Shown here: piece by piece, positions 1-7,704 of the stretch | How positions within the stretch are numbered: the first letter of the stretch is position 1 | How the letters are laid out: every line of letters begins with the position of its first letter | Source of the DNA: FEN-1139 sp038207155 | Lineage (GTDB): Bacteria; Myxococcota_A; Polyangia; Polyangiales; Polyangiaceae | Direction of reading: 5' to 3' | Length of the DNA stretch: 64,000 nt | Assembly (NCBI GenBank): GCA_038207155.1 | Contig: JBBRAB010000002.1 | Location: 230,207 to 294,206 of the forward strand | The notes under the pieces: generated by a model | Seen by the model: the letters and a program-made list of their open reading frames with translations, nothing else | Told to the model about the DNA's origin: nothing | Databases searched by the model: none | Program-made: the position numbers and the translations under genes

Positions 1-599
1 GCCAGAATCGCGAGCAAGGTCACGAGCAGAAGAATCGACGGCACCGCATGAACGATCTCGACAACCCTCATCGCGAGCGCGTCAAACCAGCCGCCGAGGT
101 AGCCCGCAATGGTACCAACCAGGACGCCAATGACCGTCGAGACGACGACTGACGCCACCCCCACCAGGAGGCTCACGCGGGCACCGTGGATCACTCGCGC
201 GAGCACGTCGCGACCGCCTGAGTCCGTTCCGAGCCAATGGGCGCCGCTCGGACCAGAGAGCACCGCCGTCAGGTCATGCGAGTTGTACCCATGCGGAACG
301 ACCGTCTGCAGAGCAAAATCCCCAGGCCGCAGCTGTTCAACCAACAAGCGTGCATCAAAGACTCTGAGCGCGGCGGGGTTCAACAGGTTTGGAAGTACAT
401 AGAGTTTGCCATGCAACCGAAGCAGCAACGGCAGGTCGTTGGCGAGGCAGTCCGCCAACAACGCAGAGGCCAGTAGTAGCCCGACCACCAGCAAGGCCAC
501 CGCTTGAACGGGCTGACGAGCTTGCTCGCGCACAGCGCCCCAAAACGACCGCCACCCCTGGCGGAGCAGGTGCCAGGCTTGCGACAACCACTGATTCAT
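1..599 (-). CDS. Oligopeptide ABC transporter permease, OppC/DppC type (3' end cut by window edge)
   Basis: This is an inner-membrane permease subunit of a peptide ABC importer, and it pairs with the OppB-type permease just upstream. I translated it by hand from ATG at 599; the frame is open to the window edge, giving about 199 residues. It shows an N-terminal membrane segment, a periplasmic stretch, and the OppC-type GTDSGGRDVLARVIHGAR signature followed by the first helices of the transport domain. The EAA loop lies beyond the edge. Its ATG overlaps the stop of the OppB gene (ATGA), so the two are translationally coupled. The family call is firm; the substrate (peptide, dipeptide or muropeptide) is inferred only from the neighbours. 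Confidence 0.85.
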   Translation of the reverse strand, partial: MNQWLSQAWHLLRQGWRSFWGAVREQARQPVQAVALLVVGLLLASALLADCLANDLPLLLRLHGKLYVLPNLLNPAALRVFDARLLVEQLRPGDFALQTVVPHGYNSHDLTAVLSGPSGAHWLGTDSGGRDVLARVIHGARVSLLVGVASVVVSTVIGVLVGTIAGYLGGWFDALAMRVVEIVHAVPSILLLVTLLAIL

Positions 600-1624
600 G
601 GGCTCTCCCCGTGCCCGAGCCGAATGCGCGGATCCACCAGGGCGTACGTCAAATCGGACAACAAGATCCCAAGCATGGTTAGGATCGCGGTGAAAGCGAC
701 GTCCGTAATGACCAGAGGATAGTCGGGCATCCGAATGGCCTCGAGGGCGACAAAACCCATCCCGCGAATGCCGAAGATCTGCTCGACGATCACCGAGCCT
801 CCAATCAACGAGGGCAGCGACAGCCCGAGCAACGTCACGATCGGAATCAGCGCGTTGCGAAATGCGTGGCGCCAAACGACCCAGGTCTCGGACAAGCCCT
901 TAGCTCGGGCGGTGCGAACGTAGTCCTGACGCAGCGTCTCAAGCATACCTGCCCGCATGTAGCGGGAGAGACTCGCGAGCGACGCATAGGAAAGGGTGAA
1001 CACCGGCAATGTCACGTGCCAGGCGACGTCTCGAAACATTTGCCAGAGAGACAACCGCTCGAAGCCCTCAAAGCGATGCCAGCCTTGCAACGGAAAACAC
1101 ACGCCAGTCTCAGTAAACGGGCAGCGCACGAAACGCCCGCTCGCAAGAAAGACGATCAGCATCGTTCCTACCCAAAAACCGGGCAACGAGTAGAGTACGA
1201 ACAATCCAAGGGTCATCAGCGTGTCGAGACGGGTGCCACGATGACGCGCCGAAAAGACCCCCAGTGGAATCGCTAGGGCATAACTGATGACCAGCGAGGC
1301 CCCACTCAGGAGCAAGGTAATCGGCAAAGCTTCTCGCAGCACCTCGAGAATTGGTCGACCATCCTGCCACCGGTTTCCGAGGTCCAGGGTCACGAGCCTT
1401 CGGAGTAGTCGCCAGTACTGCACCCAGGCGGGCTGATCGAGATCGTACAGCTTTCGCAGCTGTTCGAGAGCCTCGCGCGAAATCTGTCGATCGGTCACCC
1501 CCCATTCAGCCCCGTTGGCAACCGGATCGGCATTGGCGAGGCGCAGCACCAGAAAGCAGAGCAGCGTGACTCCGATGAACGTCGGAACCATCAGCAGCAC
1601 TCGCCGCAAAATGAACTTCCACAT
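596..1624 (-). CDS. Oligopeptide ABC transporter permease, OppB/DppB type
   Basis: Inner-membrane permease of a peptide importer, 342 residues, about the usual length. It starts with MWKFILRRVLLMVPTF, the typical OppB/DppB first helix, has several further membrane segments, and carries the EAA-like cytoplasmic loop VWRHAFRNALIPIVTL that contacts the ATPase. A periplasmic insert near the middle contains two Cys (FVRCPFTETGVCFP), a possible disulfide. The gene lies 6 nt after the binding-protein gene and overlaps the OppC gene by 4 nt. ATPase genes are not in the window and may lie beyond its left edge. Confidence 0.92.
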   Translation of the reverse strand: MWKFILRRVLLMVPTFIGVTLLCFLVLRLANADPVANGAEWGVTDRQISREALEQLRKLYDLDQPAWVQYWRLLRRLVTLDLGNRWQDGRPILEVLREALPITLLLSGASLVISYALAIPLGVFSARHRGTRLDTLMTLGLFVLYSLPGFWVGTMLIVFLASGRFVRCPFTETGVCFPLQGWHRFEGFERLSLWQMFRDVAWHVTLPVFTLSYASLASLSRYMRAGMLETLRQDYVRTARAKGLSETWVVWRHAFRNALIPIVTLLGLSLPSLIGGSVIVEQIFGIRGMGFVALEAIRMPDYPLVITDVAFTAILTMLGILLSDLTYALVDPRIRLGHGESP

Positions 1625-1630
1625 TGACCT

Positions 1631-3373
1631 TCAGCCTCCCTGACTTTTGCGCGGGGCCACCACCCACCAGTCCTGGTACTGCCAGTCGGATAGGGTAGTC
1701 CGCACGCCAAAAATCCGCTTCGAGACGAGTGCCATGCGCGGTCTCACAAACAGCCAGGTGTAAGGTTGATCGTCGTAGAGAATTTTACCAAACTCGCGAA
1801 ACAGCTGATTTCTCTTGCCGTCATCCAGCTCTCCGCGTGCCGTCTTCAACAGTTGATCGACGCGCGGACTGGAAAAACCGATGTAGTTTGAGCCACCCGC
1901 AATGGATGCAGAGTGCCACACTTGAGTGGGATCACTGCGCGGGCCGCCCCCTGCCCAGCCGAGTGTGCAAGCGTCGAACTCTCGCTCCCGCAGGCGACGC
2001 ACGAACGAGGACCATTCCATGCGTTGGATCTGCATCTCGATCCCAGCCCGTGCGAAACCCTCCTTGATCAAGGTGGCCATGCGAGCCGCCTCCTCGGACC
2101 CGGCTGGCAGCAGAAAGTGAAAACGCAGGACAACGCCGTCCTTTTCGCGCACTCCATCGCCGTCGCGGTCCACCCACCCGGCCTCGGACAATAGAGCGAC
2201 CGCCTTGAGCGGATCATAGGGCAACGGCACCAGCGCCGGATCACAGGCCTCACTGGCCCAATAGAAATGGCACGTCGTGGGGCGAGCCAAACCATGCTGC
2301 AGCGCTGAGAGAATCCCTGGACGATCGATCAGCAGAGTCAGCGCGCGCCGAACGCGGGCGTCAGCGAACTGAGGCCGCGCCCGATTCCAGCCAATCCAGG
2401 AGTAGTTGGCATCAAAGAACAGTGAACGATTGAACCCCTGGCCATAGCGCGAGTCCATCTTCACCCATTGCTCAGTCCGAATGCGCGACACCACATCGAG
2501 CTCGCCTCGCGCCGCGAGTTCAAGCGCCACATTGGCGTCCTTGACGATGCGAAACACCAGGCGTTCCAGGTGTGGCCGGGACCCCCAGTAGTCGGAATTT
2601 CGCTCCAACACGATGCGCTGATTGGACTCCCACGACTGAAAACGAAATGGCCCCGTACCAATCGGATGACGGTTAAGTGGATTGGTCGCTGCCTCGTTGT
2701 ACGCAGTGCCGCTGAGGGTATCTAGCACGTGGGCGGGCTGAATCGGCACGTCTGAGAAGACGCCGTCCATCACCAGAAAGTACGGACGACTGAGGCTGAA
2801 GCGTACTGTGTAATCATCGAGCGCTTCAACTCCGGACAGCTCGCTCGTGTAGGAGCGGACGTGAGCGGCCTTGGTCTTCGGATCGCGGATCTTTGCGAAG
2901 GTCGCCAGAACGTCCTTTGAGGAGAACGGTCTGCCGTCATGCCAGCGCACCCCATGGCGCAGATGAAAGGTGTAAACGAGCCCCTCAGGAGAAACGTCCC
3001 AGCGCTCGGCTAGACCCGGACGGTGCGCATAGCGAGGATGGTCGTAGGGGTCGACGCTCAGGAGCGACTCGTAGATGCGGTGCTCGGTAATGTGTGAGGC
3101 ATACCAATCCGAGTCCACCAAGGTGTTGAGGCTCGGGGGCTCAGTCCCAATCTGAATCGCGACCTCCCCGCCGTCTCTGGGGTTTCCCTCCAATTGGGCG
3201 CTCGGCAGCAGGCCACGGCTCCAGTCGTCCCCCGCGCTGCTCAGGCTCGCGACCGAGGACGGACGCTGCGCTTTCTTGGGACTGTCGCCGGAAACGAAAC
3301 GGCAGCCGAGCTGCAGCGAGAACGCGGCCAGCAACGCCAGGATGTAACCATTGTTGATTCGACGGTTGGTCAC
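1631..3373 (-). CDS. Peptide-binding lipoprotein, SBP family 5 (OppA/DppA type)
   Basis: Extracytoplasmic solute-binding lipoprotein of 580 residues that captures peptides for the adjacent permeases. The N-terminus has a hydrophobic segment ending in LQLGC (lipobox Cys at about residue 24). SBP_bac_5 features follow: LAERWDVSPEGLVYTFHLR, the VRWHDGRPFSSKDVLATF motif, and IGTGPFRFQSW. Its ATG overlaps the stop of the upstream lytic transglycosylase gene by 4 nt, so hydrolase and uptake genes are co-expressed. Binding of murein peptides is an inference from this linkage; the family is also used for nickel, heme and other peptides. Confidence 0.93.
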   Translation of the reverse strand: MTNRRINNGYILALLAAFSLQLGCRFVSGDSPKKAQRPSSVASLSSAGDDWSRGLLPSAQLEGNPRDGGEVAIQIGTEPPSLNTLVDSDWYASHITEHRIYESLLSVDPYDHPRYAHRPGLAERWDVSPEGLVYTFHLRHGVRWHDGRPFSSKDVLATFAKIRDPKTKAAHVRSYTSELSGVEALDDYTVRFSLSRPYFLVMDGVFSDVPIQPAHVLDTLSGTAYNEAATNPLNRHPIGTGPFRFQSWESNQRIVLERNSDYWGSRPHLERLVFRIVKDANVALELAARGELDVVSRIRTEQWVKMDSRYGQGFNRSLFFDANYSWIGWNRARPQFADARVRRALTLLIDRPGILSALQHGLARPTTCHFYWASEACDPALVPLPYDPLKAVALLSEAGWVDRDGDGVREKDGVVLRFHFLLPAGSEEAARMATLIKEGFARAGIEMQIQRMEWSSFVRRLREREFDACTLGWAGGGPRSDPTQVWHSASIAGGSNYIGFSSPRVDQLLKTARGELDDGKRNQLFREFGKILYDDQPYTWLFVRPRMALVSKRIFGVRTTLSDWQYQDWWVVAPRKSQGG

Positions 3374-5757
3374 GGCGGCACCGTGAGCGGCAAGGTAAGC
3401 GCAGTATCAAGCTGACCGGTCTCGTAAAGCCAGGCGTAGGTCGCGCGACTCGCCAGGACGCGCTTGGTGTAATTGCGGGTCTCAAGATAGGGGATGGCTT
3501 CCACCCACAGGTCGAAGCTGAGTCCGGGATACTCTTTTTGCCAACGAATTGGACGTCCAGGTCCAGCATTGTAGCCGGGGATGGCAAGCTCAGGGATCTG
3601 AGCGAAACGATCCAGTAGACCGCGCAGGACCCGTGAGCCGAGCGCAATGTTGAGACTGGGCTGCTTCAGGCTGCTGGTGGTCGGCACCAGCCCGGTTCCG
3701 CGTGCCGCTGTGCGAGCGGTGGGAATGATCAGCTGCATCAAGCCATAAGCGGCTGCCGGACTCTCGGCGCTCGGCTCAAACTCGGACTCCTCGCGCATGA
3801 TGGCGTAAATCAGCGCCTCGCTGACGCCGCTGTTGCGAGCCTCTTGAGCTACGGTGGCGTGGTAGGGGCGCGGGAATGCGAGCTGCCAGGCCTGCGACCA
3901 ACCACCGCTCGGCCAGCGCGTGGGCCAATCCTCCAGTCGCGACTTTGCGAGCACGACAGCGGAGCGAGTCGCTCCCGCGCGCAGACTGAGTGACACCAGC
4001 GCCCACACCGCCTCAGCCGTACCCGCGGGGTCAAGACCTGCCTGTTCAAGCAACTTGGTCCCCTGCTCCAGCTCACCGATGCCCAGCAGTTCGAGCGCCG
4101 TCTCACAGGTTTCGCGGCGGGCATTGGCGGGCAATGCCAACCGGAACTCGCCCTGCTCAGCCTTGGCCACGCCGCGCGCCCGCGCTGCGGGAGCCGCGGC
4201 CGGGTCGAGCGCCGCGAGTCGTGCTTGGGCGAGCAGCATGTAGTACGAGAGTGGGTAGTGTTCGACCAGCTCGACATAGCCGGCAATGGCCCGAGCGCGG
4301 TCCCCGCGCGCTTCGGCGATTCTCGCGAGGAAATAGTCGAGCCGTTGACGCTCGATGCGTTTCAACTTGGCGAGCGAGGGTGCCTTCTGAATGGCAAGCA
4401 GCAGCTGCTCAGCGCCCAGCCAATCGCTCCGAACCATCCGACGTGTGGCCAACTGAAAGACACCGTCCGCAGAGAGATCCCCCTCGGGATAGTCGTCTAA
4501 CAGGCTCGCTAGTAACTCCGTAAAGCGCGCCTCATTGCCACGGTCCAGCTCCAGGCTGGCGCGCTTGATGCGAGTGTCGTCCGCCAGTCGATGCTTCGGG
4601 AAGCGGGTCTCGAGCTGCTCGTAGGTCGCGAGTGCGGTCTCGCGTTGGCCCTGCGCTTGTTGGATTCCCGCCAAGGAAAACAGTGCGCGAGCTTGGAGAT
4701 CACTGACGACGCTGCAGTCTCGTGCAATGCGAATAAAGCCATCACTGGCGTCGGGCTGTCGTTTGCGAGCGGCGTCGGTGCGAGCCTTGAGGAATTGCCA
4801 GCGGCATCCAAGCTCGGTCAACTCACCTTTGAGCGCCTCGACGTGAGCCAGCTCCTCGTCGGCCGCCTTCCAGTTGCGACCGTCCACGAGACGTTCCGCA
4901 ACCTCTAAGCTCATCTCAGAGCGCGGTCCCGACTTGGGTTGCCCTTGCTTGCCCCACGCGACGTTGGCGAGTCGCTCGGTCGCGCGACGCAGCTCGTCGT
5001 CCGCAGGAAACTCCAGGCGAACCGCACGAGCCTGAGCGACGATCAGATCGAGCTTCCCGGGTGAGACTTGCTGCTCCAACTCGCCCAATGCGAGGATCAC
5101 GGTGCGGCGTTCGGGTGGAAAGAGTGCTCGAAACTGTGGCTCGAGACTGGCAAGGGTCTCCCATGTCGCAACGGCCGCGGCCAGCTCACCACGAGCTCTC
5201 TGGATCCGCGCCAGAGTCGCCTGCGCGAGCGCCTCCTGCGCGGAAAACGGGCTCAATCGCTGCCATTGCTTGAACGCGAGCTCGGCCTCCCCCGCCCCGA
5301 GCCAGGCGCGCGCCGCCCGCAACAAAGCGTGCTGGCTCAGCGCCCAAGTGCGCCCGCCAGCACGTTGAAACACCTCCGCGGCTTGGCGCTGATCGCCCGA
5401 GCGCTCAAGCAGACTGGCCAAGAGGTACTCGCGCCTAGCGGTCGCGAGCGGACTGAGGTTCGGGGCCGCAGCCGCCTTCCCAATGCAAGTCAGGCGCGCA
5501 GCGGAGGGCTCAAGCTCCAGTTTTCCTGGACACTCGCTGAGATCCGCTTCGGCGAGCAGCGGCCGAAACGATGCAAAATCGAGCAGCTCACTCGGCCCCG
5601 CCACGGTCTGCGTCGGCGGAGAGGAGGTGCCTGTGGGGGCCACCGGCGGCGCGGTAGCGGAGTTAGTGGTTGGCGCCGCAGTTGAGCGCGTACACCCCAG
5701 GGCCAGGCCGGCTCCAAGCAGCATGAGAGTCCGAAGCAGTCGAGGTTGCTGAATCAT
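3370..5757 (-). CDS. slt: Soluble lytic murein transglycosylase-like lipoprotein (Slt70 family)
   Basis: Cleaves the MurNAc-GlcNAc bond of peptidoglycan, releasing 1,6-anhydro-muropeptides. The protein has 795 residues, longer than E. coli Slt70. It begins with a lipobox signal (GLALGC), then a long helical TPR-like superhelix with many alanine-rich hairpins, then a C-terminal SLT domain (about residues 640-780). That domain contains AIMREESEFEPSA with the catalytic Glu, AYGLMQLIIPTA, and the IPGYNAGPGRPIRW motif. Start and stop overlap both neighbours by 4 nt, placing it in a coiled-coil gene - slt - binding protein - permease operon. The family call is firm; lipid anchoring rests on the lipobox only. 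Confidence 0.94.
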   Translation of the reverse strand: MIQQPRLLRTLMLLGAGLALGCTRSTAAPTTNSATAPPVAPTGTSSPPTQTVAGPSELLDFASFRPLLAEADLSECPGKLELEPSAARLTCIGKAAAAPNLSPLATARREYLLASLLERSGDQRQAAEVFQRAGGRTWALSQHALLRAARAWLGAGEAELAFKQWQRLSPFSAQEALAQATLARIQRARGELAAAVATWETLASLEPQFRALFPPERRTVILALGELEQQVSPGKLDLIVAQARAVRLEFPADDELRRATERLANVAWGKQGQPKSGPRSEMSLEVAERLVDGRNWKAADEELAHVEALKGELTELGCRWQFLKARTDAARKRQPDASDGFIRIARDCSVVSDLQARALFSLAGIQQAQGQRETALATYEQLETRFPKHRLADDTRIKRASLELDRGNEARFTELLASLLDDYPEGDLSADGVFQLATRRMVRSDWLGAEQLLLAIQKAPSLAKLKRIERQRLDYFLARIAEARGDRARAIAGYVELVEHYPLSYYMLLAQARLAALDPAAAPAARARGVAKAEQGEFRLALPANARRETCETALELLGIGELEQGTKLLEQAGLDPAGTAEAVWALVSLSLRAGATRSAVVLAKSRLEDWPTRWPSGGWSQAWQLAFPRPYHATVAQEARNSGVSEALIYAIMREESEFEPSAESPAAAYGLMQLIIPTARTAARGTGLVPTTSSLKQPSLNIALGSRVLRGLLDRFAQIPELAIPGYNAGPGRPIRWQKEYPGLSFDLWVEAIPYLETRNYTKRVLASRATYAWLYETGQLDTALTLPLTVPP

Positions 5758-5981
5758 TGGTCCTGGGGTCCGCGTCCACGGTCAAGTTGGCGTCTCGAAT
5801 AGAACACCTCTTGAGCTTGCTCATCTGCGACGATATCCGCCTTGCGGTTCTGCTCGGCGACGAACCGTTCCCGATGTCGCTCGATGGCCTTGAGGTCGGC
5901 CTGCGCCCTGGCAACGGCGTCACGCTCAAGCTGCTCGAGTCGTTCGAGCTCTGACAGGCGACTGCGAACCTCGACCAGCAT
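5754..5981 (-). CDS. FliJ/YscO-like coiled-coil protein, C-terminal half after an in-frame TGA
   Basis: 75 residues, almost all predicted coiled coil, rich in Glu, Arg, Ala and Leu (SELERLEQLERDAVARAQAD). It is in the same frame as the 89-residue reading frame upstream, separated by TGA plus three codons (ACC GAG CAC). The two halves together (about 165 codons) match the two-helix layout and length of FliJ/YscO-type export chaperones, with the stop falling inside the second helix. The ATG could allow reinitiation as a separate protein. Its stop overlaps the slt start (ATGA). No other flagellar or type III secretion genes are in the window, so family assignment is tentative. Confidence 0.5.
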   Translation of the reverse strand: MLVEVRSRLSELERLEQLERDAVARAQADLKAIERHRERFVAEQNRKADIVADEQAQEVFYSRRQLDRGRGPQDQ

Positions 5982-5990
5982 GTGCTCGGT

Positions 5991-6260
5991 TCAGGCGAGC
6001 GCTTCGAGCACCCACTGCTGAGACGCCGCGTCGAGGGCGAGATCTCCCGCGGTTGACTCGCCCGCTAAAAGCCGCCGGTGGGTTTGTTCAGCGAGCGAGC
6101 TGATCCGGCGCTGTTGCTCGTCCCGCTGGTCGCTCAGCGCGAGCAGCAGGGATCTCTCGTTGCGACAAGCCACCAGCGCGCGCAAAAGCTCCTTCTCGCG
6201 ATCTTCGACCGCGCGAGCCTTCACCTCGATGGCTATCTCTAACGGGTAGGGTTTACCCAC
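5991..6260 (-). CDS. FliJ/YscO-like coiled-coil protein, N-terminal half ending at TGA
   Basis: 89 residues beginning MGKPYPLEIAIEVKARAVED. The YPLE start followed by a long Arg/Glu-rich amphipathic helix and a helix-breaking segment (GESTAGDLAL) resembles the first hairpin of FliJ/YscO proteins. Translation ends at TGA (5991-5993), and the same frame continues into the next coiled-coil segment with no frameshift. Possibilities are a nonsense mutation, a sequence error, readthrough, or a genuinely split gene. It is the first gene of the operon that continues into slt and the peptide importer. Confidence 0.5.
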   Translation of the reverse strand: MGKPYPLEIAIEVKARAVEDREKELLRALVACRNERSLLLALSDQRDEQQRRISSLAEQTHRRLLAGESTAGDLALDAASQQWVLEALA

Positions 6261-6466
6261 AAGCAGACGTTAGTGCATGAGCGCTCGGTCGGCGAGCCCC
6301 ATCCCGAAGGCGAATGCCCGACGAGGGGCGCCAGCGGCCACGGAAGTCACCTGACAGCGCGGCGCCCCCATGCGGGAGGCTCCGATGCGGGCCCCGAGCC
6401 GAGTGGTTTCACGCAGAGTCGAGCAGCGCGTCGCCGGTTGCCGCCAGCTCGCGTGGCAACCAACGC

Positions 6467-6841
6467 TCAGGGCTGCAACTGGCGGATAATCTGCGCGTTC
6501 GGCGAATCCCCGGCGCGTGCTTCGCCATCCTCAGCCACGACGTGAAACACGGCAAGCAGCAGGAGAATGGCTCCCACCGCGAGCGCTCCGGGCACGACCC
6601 GTCCCCCGTTCGGCCAGGAGAGTCCGACCACCAAGGTCACCGCGCCGGCAGCACTCAAACCAGCAGTGAGCGGCATGAGCAGCTCGCCTGGCAAGCCCGC
6701 GTGAACCGCTGCGACCATCATCACGGGAAAGAGCAATGCAGTCACGCCGGCTGCGCCAAGCAAGCCGATCGGCAGCCAGGGAGACGCCAGCAGGCGCGAA
6801 ACGGATGCGGGTAGTGAGAGTCCTAGGGGATTCGTAGTCAT
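6467..6841 (-). CDS. Small membrane protein at the end of the alternative complex III / pseudo-oxidase cluster
   Basis: 124 residues with about three membrane segments (around residues 22-42, 54-74 and 83-104) and a short hydrophilic tail (EDGEARAGDSPNAQII). I chose ATG 6841 because it sits 8 nt after the stop of the preceding gene; the frame is open further upstream, but that part overlaps the neighbour and looks non-coding. Its position is where a small CoxD (subunit IV) gene normally lies, but I do not recognise the sequence. Role unknown. Confidence 0.65.
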   Translation of the reverse strand: MTTNPLGLSLPASVSRLLASPWLPIGLLGAAGVTALLFPVMMVAAVHAGLPGELLMPLTAGLSAAGAVTLVVGLSWPNGGRVVPGALAVGAILLLLAVFHVVAEDGEARAGDSPNAQIIRQLQP

Positions 6842-6849
6842 CGGAAAGC

Positions 6850-7704
6850 CTAGAACACGAGGTACAAGACAGGAAACAGGATGAGAGCGAAAGCCGCGAG
6901 CCATCGGGTGGTTGCGGCGATTCCAGCGAAGCGAGGACCGCTGGTCGGCGAGCACTTGCACAGCAAAGCGCCAATCAGGCCAGGGATAACGACGACGAAC
7001 CACAGCAGCAGAGTCCCGAGCGCGAGATGAGCTGCACCTACCGTCGCACGCAGTCCGCTCGGAACCGCAAAACCGGTCACTCGCAGCAGCGCGGGACCGT
7101 CGACGATGCCACTGCGAATCCAGGGTGAAACGACCTTCCGATCGCCAAACGCGTTGGTCACGACGCGAGGCAAAGAGGTGCTCGCGCTCGGTTTTGGATT
7201 CTGTTGGCGCCAGGCCAGCACCGCCTCGGCTAGTCGTGCCGAGCGCGGATTGCGATACACGAATGACGGAGTTCGATAGACCGGCACGCCCGGCATTTGC
7301 TGCGCCGAGGGAGCCATGCCCTGCTTGCAGAGCTGTCCAAGTTCGCAGGTCAGCGCAACTGCACTGGTCGCGCTAAACAACAGTGCCAACCCAAGAGCGA
7401 GCTTGACCCGTAGCTGTCCGCCAACCGGGCCTGGATGGTTGGCAATCGCGACTGCGAGAGCGGTGAGAATTGCCCCTGCCACCATCATCAAACCGTGAAT
7501 CGGCGAGAGATAGTAGTGAAAGAAGAAGGCCGCCTTGGGGTGGGCTGCCCGTGATAGCAGCCACAGCACGGTCACCCCGAGCAGCGAGGCTGCCACGAGC
7601 AACGCCCGCAGCTCACCCGCAAAGGTGCCGGTGTCGGGCGAGTCGGGGTTCACTTGCGGGACACTCGCTTGGGGCAATGAATCGTCCGATTCAGACTCGC
7701 TCAC
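6850..7704 (-). CDS. Unrecognised multi-pass membrane protein in the coxC position
   Basis: 284 residues starting with GTG at 7704 (VSESESDDS), which overlaps the stop of the coxA-like gene by 4 nt; the longer upstream frame is a shadow of that gene. About five membrane segments: residues 29-50, 62-84, 95-117, 218-245 and 262-280. A roughly 90-residue hydrophilic loop sits between the third and fourth. A lone GAAHLALGTLLLW stretch vaguely recalls the last helices of CoxC, but the protein lacks a recognisable CoxC pattern. By position it would be the third subunit of the oxidase-like complex. I do not assign a function. Confidence 0.6.
   Translation of the reverse strand: MSESESDDSLPQASVPQVNPDSPDTGTFAGELRALLVAASLLGVTVLWLLSRAAHPKAAFFFHYYLSPIHGLMMVAGAILTALAVAIANHPGPVGGQLRVKLALGLALLFSATSAVALTCELGQLCKQGMAPSAQQMPGVPVYRTPSFVYRNPRSARLAEAVLAWRQQNPKPSASTSLPRVVTNAFGDRKVVSPWIRSGIVDGPALLRVTGFAVPSGLRATVGAAHLALGTLLLWFVVVIPGLIGALLCKCSPTSGPRFAGIAATTRWLAAFALILFPVLYLVF

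Noticed and set aside
5991..6260. Flagellar or type III secretion locus
   Set aside because: Only the coiled-coil protein suggests this; no fli, flh or sct genes are in the window.
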